Of a DNA stretch of 64,000 nucleotides, positions 61,430 through 64,000 are shown in pieces. The DNA comes from Quercus robur (Eukaryota > Streptophyta > Magnoliopsida > Fagales > Fagaceae). The notes beneath the pieces are model-generated. The model did no database searches, was not told where the DNA came from, and saw only the letters and a program-made list of their open reading frames with translations. How positions within the stretch are numbered: the first letter of the stretch is position 1; every line of letters begins with the position of its first letter. The stretch is from assembly GCF_932294415.1 (NCBI RefSeq), contig NC_065537.1, positions 50,946,302 to 51,010,301 of the forward strand, in the 5' to 3' direction. Both the position numbers and the translations under genes were made by a program.

Positions 61430-62141
61430 TCGGTCACTGAGTCCTATTGAGGGTGGAGATAAGATGAGGTGGTGTTTGGGGTCGAAGGGGGATATTGATA
61501 TAAAATCCTTTTATGGTGCATTGAGGGGATCTAGCTCTATTACTTTTCCTTGGAAGGGTGTGAAGGCTCCACATCATGTCTTTTTTTGTTTGGACAACTA
61601 CATGGGGGAAGGTTCTCATAACAAACCATTTGAGGAAAAGAGGCTCCACTATTATGGATTGGTGTTGCCTTTGTAGATGTAATGGGGAGAGTGTGGATCA
61701 TCTGCTCCTACATTGTGGTGAAGTATCTCAGTTATGGAGCTTTGCCCTTAGATCTTTTGGTGTTTATTGGATTCTACCTATGAGGGTTATTGACTTACTG
61801 GCCAGTTGGAGGAATTGGTTGGGGAAGCATTCTTCAAATGTTTGGAGTTTGGACATTGTGTGATGTGGATTATTTGGAGGGAGAGAAATAATCGCATATT
61901 TGAAGATTCGGTGTTTTCTAGAGATAAGATCTTAGCTTTGTTTGCGACCACTTTGTTTGATTGGTCTCATGAATGGGGATTTACTTCTTCAAAATCCATT
62001 ATGCTGTTTTTAGATTCACTTTCTTCTTGTACATAAGTTGTTTTGTTTTCCTTTGTTGCTTGTACATATTTCCTTCATTTACTTCATCTCTTTGATGGAG
62101 TAGTTTCTTTTTGAAACAAATTTTTCTTACCTATCAAAAAG
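61430..62141 (+). pseudogene. LINE-1 type retrotransposon, 3' end with zf-RVT domain
   Basis: In three frames in turn it reads DKMRWCLGSKGDIDIKSFYG, FPWKGVKAPHHV, then SFFVWTTTWGKVLITNHLRK, CCLCRCNGESVDHLLLHC and CGEVSQLWSFALRSFGVYW, then MWIIWRERNNRIFEDS. This is the zinc-binding region (zf-RVT; C-x2-C...H-x4-C pattern) at the C-terminus of plant LINE reverse transcriptases. Two frame changes (near 61585 and 61860) show decay. The 3' end TTTTTCTTACCTATCAAAAA near 62141 is typical of a LINE tail. The endonuclease and polymerase domains are absent (5' truncation). Confidence 0.85.
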
Positions 62142-62813
62142 ATATACCGGTTACCCTCTCTCTCTCTCTCCACCAAATCATTTGTTTCTTATTTTGCAGA
62201 ACTTCTCTCTAATGTCTCTCCTTTGATGGCTCTAAACTTGCTAAGCCAATCTCAAACCACTTGCAATTGGCTAGGGTCATCTGCATTCCTACTAAACACT
62301 GAATTGGAAATGATCTAAAAAGTTCCTCGACAAATCCAAATGATGTTAATGGGTCCAGGCATCTTAATACTAGAATGATGATTTAATTTGACAAACCAAA
62401 CACACCACAGGGAGGGTCCAGAACTATATCTGATTAAAAAGTAAAATAAAAAAGTATATTTGAGGCATATTCCTCCATTCCAAAGCAAGAATTATACATC
62501 TAAATTTAAATTTTTTACGTTTTATTTGTTAGAAAGTCAAAGTCAAATATTGACCATGAATAACCGAATAAAAATTAATACACTGAGCTCTTAATGACAT
62601 GAATATCGTATCTTTACTTTCTATATGCATATTGATGGTGGGGAATGTCTGAATAGGCATTTGATGCTTTTTTTATTTCATCCAAAAAAAGTTACTTAAA
62701 TAAAGCTTCTAATACCTACATGCATGGAAAATAAAGGTGTCAGCCCAAAGTCAGCTCAAAAGGAAAAAAGAAAAAAGAAAGACTTGGGTCCAAAAGCCTT
62801 GCATGGTTAATAC
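62142..62813. other. Intron or 3' region of the right-edge gene, no exon recognised
   Basis: Exon C of the minus-strand gene ends in a GT donor at 62813, so this should be its next intron or part of it. Confidence 0.4.
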
Positions 62814-63936
62814 CTGAGAGGCATTTTTAATATGATAAAACCGATAAGCATCTTTTCCAAGCAAACCAACTTCAGCAGAATGCAGATCAGATCCATCATT
62901 AGCCCTGTGACTGTTAAAACCCAGAGAAACAGGAAAAGGATTACTTGAACTAAGTTCTGAAGTAGAAAAATCAACCAAATACAGGTGTGAAGCACTCAAA
63001 TTGAATTGAAAAGCCTCAAGGATATATCTGGAGAGATCATACAACAGTGAAGAGAAAAATATTTGAAGGACATCTCTATGCAAAGTTAAACTGATATGCA
63101 CCCAATTTAAAAGAGAAATGCAATAATTGTTGTTAATGTTATGGATAATAGTTGGAGGCTGAGATGGCCAAGAAAAGTTTAGGAGTCTTTCATGTTAATG
63201 CCTCTAATATTATAATGCTTTTATGGCGATCACCCTGTTCTGAAATTTCTAGAACCATCCTTCATTTAGTCAGTGGGTAGTACAATGACTCAAAACACTA
63301 AATCAATCTATGCCTTTGAATGTACAAGCCATTGTCATCTTCCACAACAAAAAGATAGGGGTCGTTTACTTGGATTCCATAAGGTCACTTGAAAGCTAGA
63401 GAAAGTAAAAAATTGCCCCCCTTCCCCCCCCCCCACAAAAAAAAAAGGTACAGACACTCTATTTCAAGTTATCACTTGCATAGCTAGAAGATAATCTAGC
63501 ATTGAGAGATGTCAGCTGTTATGATTTAAGTGAACATAAACAAGTGATGGCGCAAAACTTTTTTCTTACAATTGATGACGGGCTATCAAACGTTGGTAGT
63601 CACGAAGCAAGGGCCCAAACTCCTTAAGTGGTATAGACCTTGGTATAGCCTTCCTCCAGTGATCACGAAGTGCTTCAATTGCCTTTTTACGACCAAAAAA
63701 AAAAAAATTCAGTTAAAAAAAGCTAAGAGGTGAATAACAAAGTAAACCAAATTTTCTTCAATTTGTTAAACCTGCAAATTACTAGACACTCTTTCTCCAA
63801 ACAAACTTGATGCTAGTTCAAAGAATTCTTTATCTTCCAACTCATCTACAATTGGAAACCCAGGACTAGAGAGTGAAACTGAAATTTCTAATCTTCTTTG
63901 TAACTCTGAGACAGCAGATTGTTCCCTTTGGCTTCC
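62814..63936 (-). CDS. Three internal exons of an unrecognised gene running off the window
   Basis: Minus-strand exons are A 63936-63772 (165 nt), B 63682-63570 (113 nt) and C 63090-62814 (277 nt). They join in frame with GT-AG signals (TTGGACAG/GGAAGC, TTTGCAG/GTTTAA, AAAAAG/GCAATT, CAATT/GTAAGA, CATATCAG/TTTAAC, CTCTCAG/GTATTA). Together they encode about 185 residues: [100 protein letters not shown] and, near the end, [18 protein letters not shown]. The sequence is mixed helical and soluble-looking, with no membrane segment or motif I can name. The next 5' exon lies beyond 64000, and downstream exons were not found. I do not assign a function. Confidence 0.75.
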
Positions 63937-64000
63937 CTGTCCAACATATGGAAAGATCATTCGCATGATTAAAATCTTAAATTTAACTAGGTACAAGGTG

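Noticed and set aside
61203-61430. Upstream part of the 157-codon frame before the LINE homology
   Set aside because: This part does not resemble LINE protein or any family I know. Only the portion from about 61430 is supported.

Overview
The window is nuclear DNA of a dicot plant. It is AT-rich, has long homopolymers, microsatellites and GT-AG introns, holds families restricted to plants (XS-domain protein, DUF662 protein, F-box/DUF295 protein), and is mostly transposon-derived. Several repeats resemble ones I associate with woody dicots such as the oak family, but that is an impression and not a result.

Layout. Positions 1-13858 are a head-to-tail array of a 908-909 bp monomer: 15 full copies and a partial one. 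It ends in a complete SINE with an 18-bp target duplication (13821-13993). The same non-SINE sequence occurs once more at 31638-32508, with no SINE. Comparing the two loci suggests that each monomer is 871 bp of ordinary sequence plus the first 37 bp of that SINE, cut at the edge of a perfect hairpin. From 14012 to 20990 lie pieces of a duplicated F-box locus, split by a 5,048-bp Helitron (15538-20585) that carries two recognisable exons of an aldehyde dehydrogenase gene. From 20987 to 32930 the DNA is mobile-element debris: Helitron ends, MITEs, SINEs and a LINE tail. From about 33000 to 36927 there is a degenerate LTR-retrotransposon-like unit with a coiled-coil pseudogene and an 81-bp dimeric tandem array. 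At 37201-39100 three Helitron ends follow one another in the same orientation, and two of the elements are complete.

Genes. The F-box/DUF295 gene (about 40177-41339, minus) has a long open frame but no clear start. The XS-domain protein gene (49975-44413, minus) resolves into three exons that join in frame to 1,006 residues. The small DUF662 ('RAB6-interacting golgin' family) gene (58484-59575, plus) resolves into four exons and 156 residues. At the right edge, three in-frame exons (63936-62814, minus) belong to a gene that continues outside the window and that I do not recognise. These genes share no evident pathway.

The DNA between the genes includes a hAT MITE made of CCGCA-type repeats (42177-42811), a 470-bp foldback element (about 51613-52083), a 1,085-bp hAT element with a perfect 8-bp target duplication (53414-54498), a Harbinger-type MITE (56675-56910) and a LINE tail (61430-62141). 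Several boundaries are supported by target duplications or by a paralogous copy inside the window that lacks the element.
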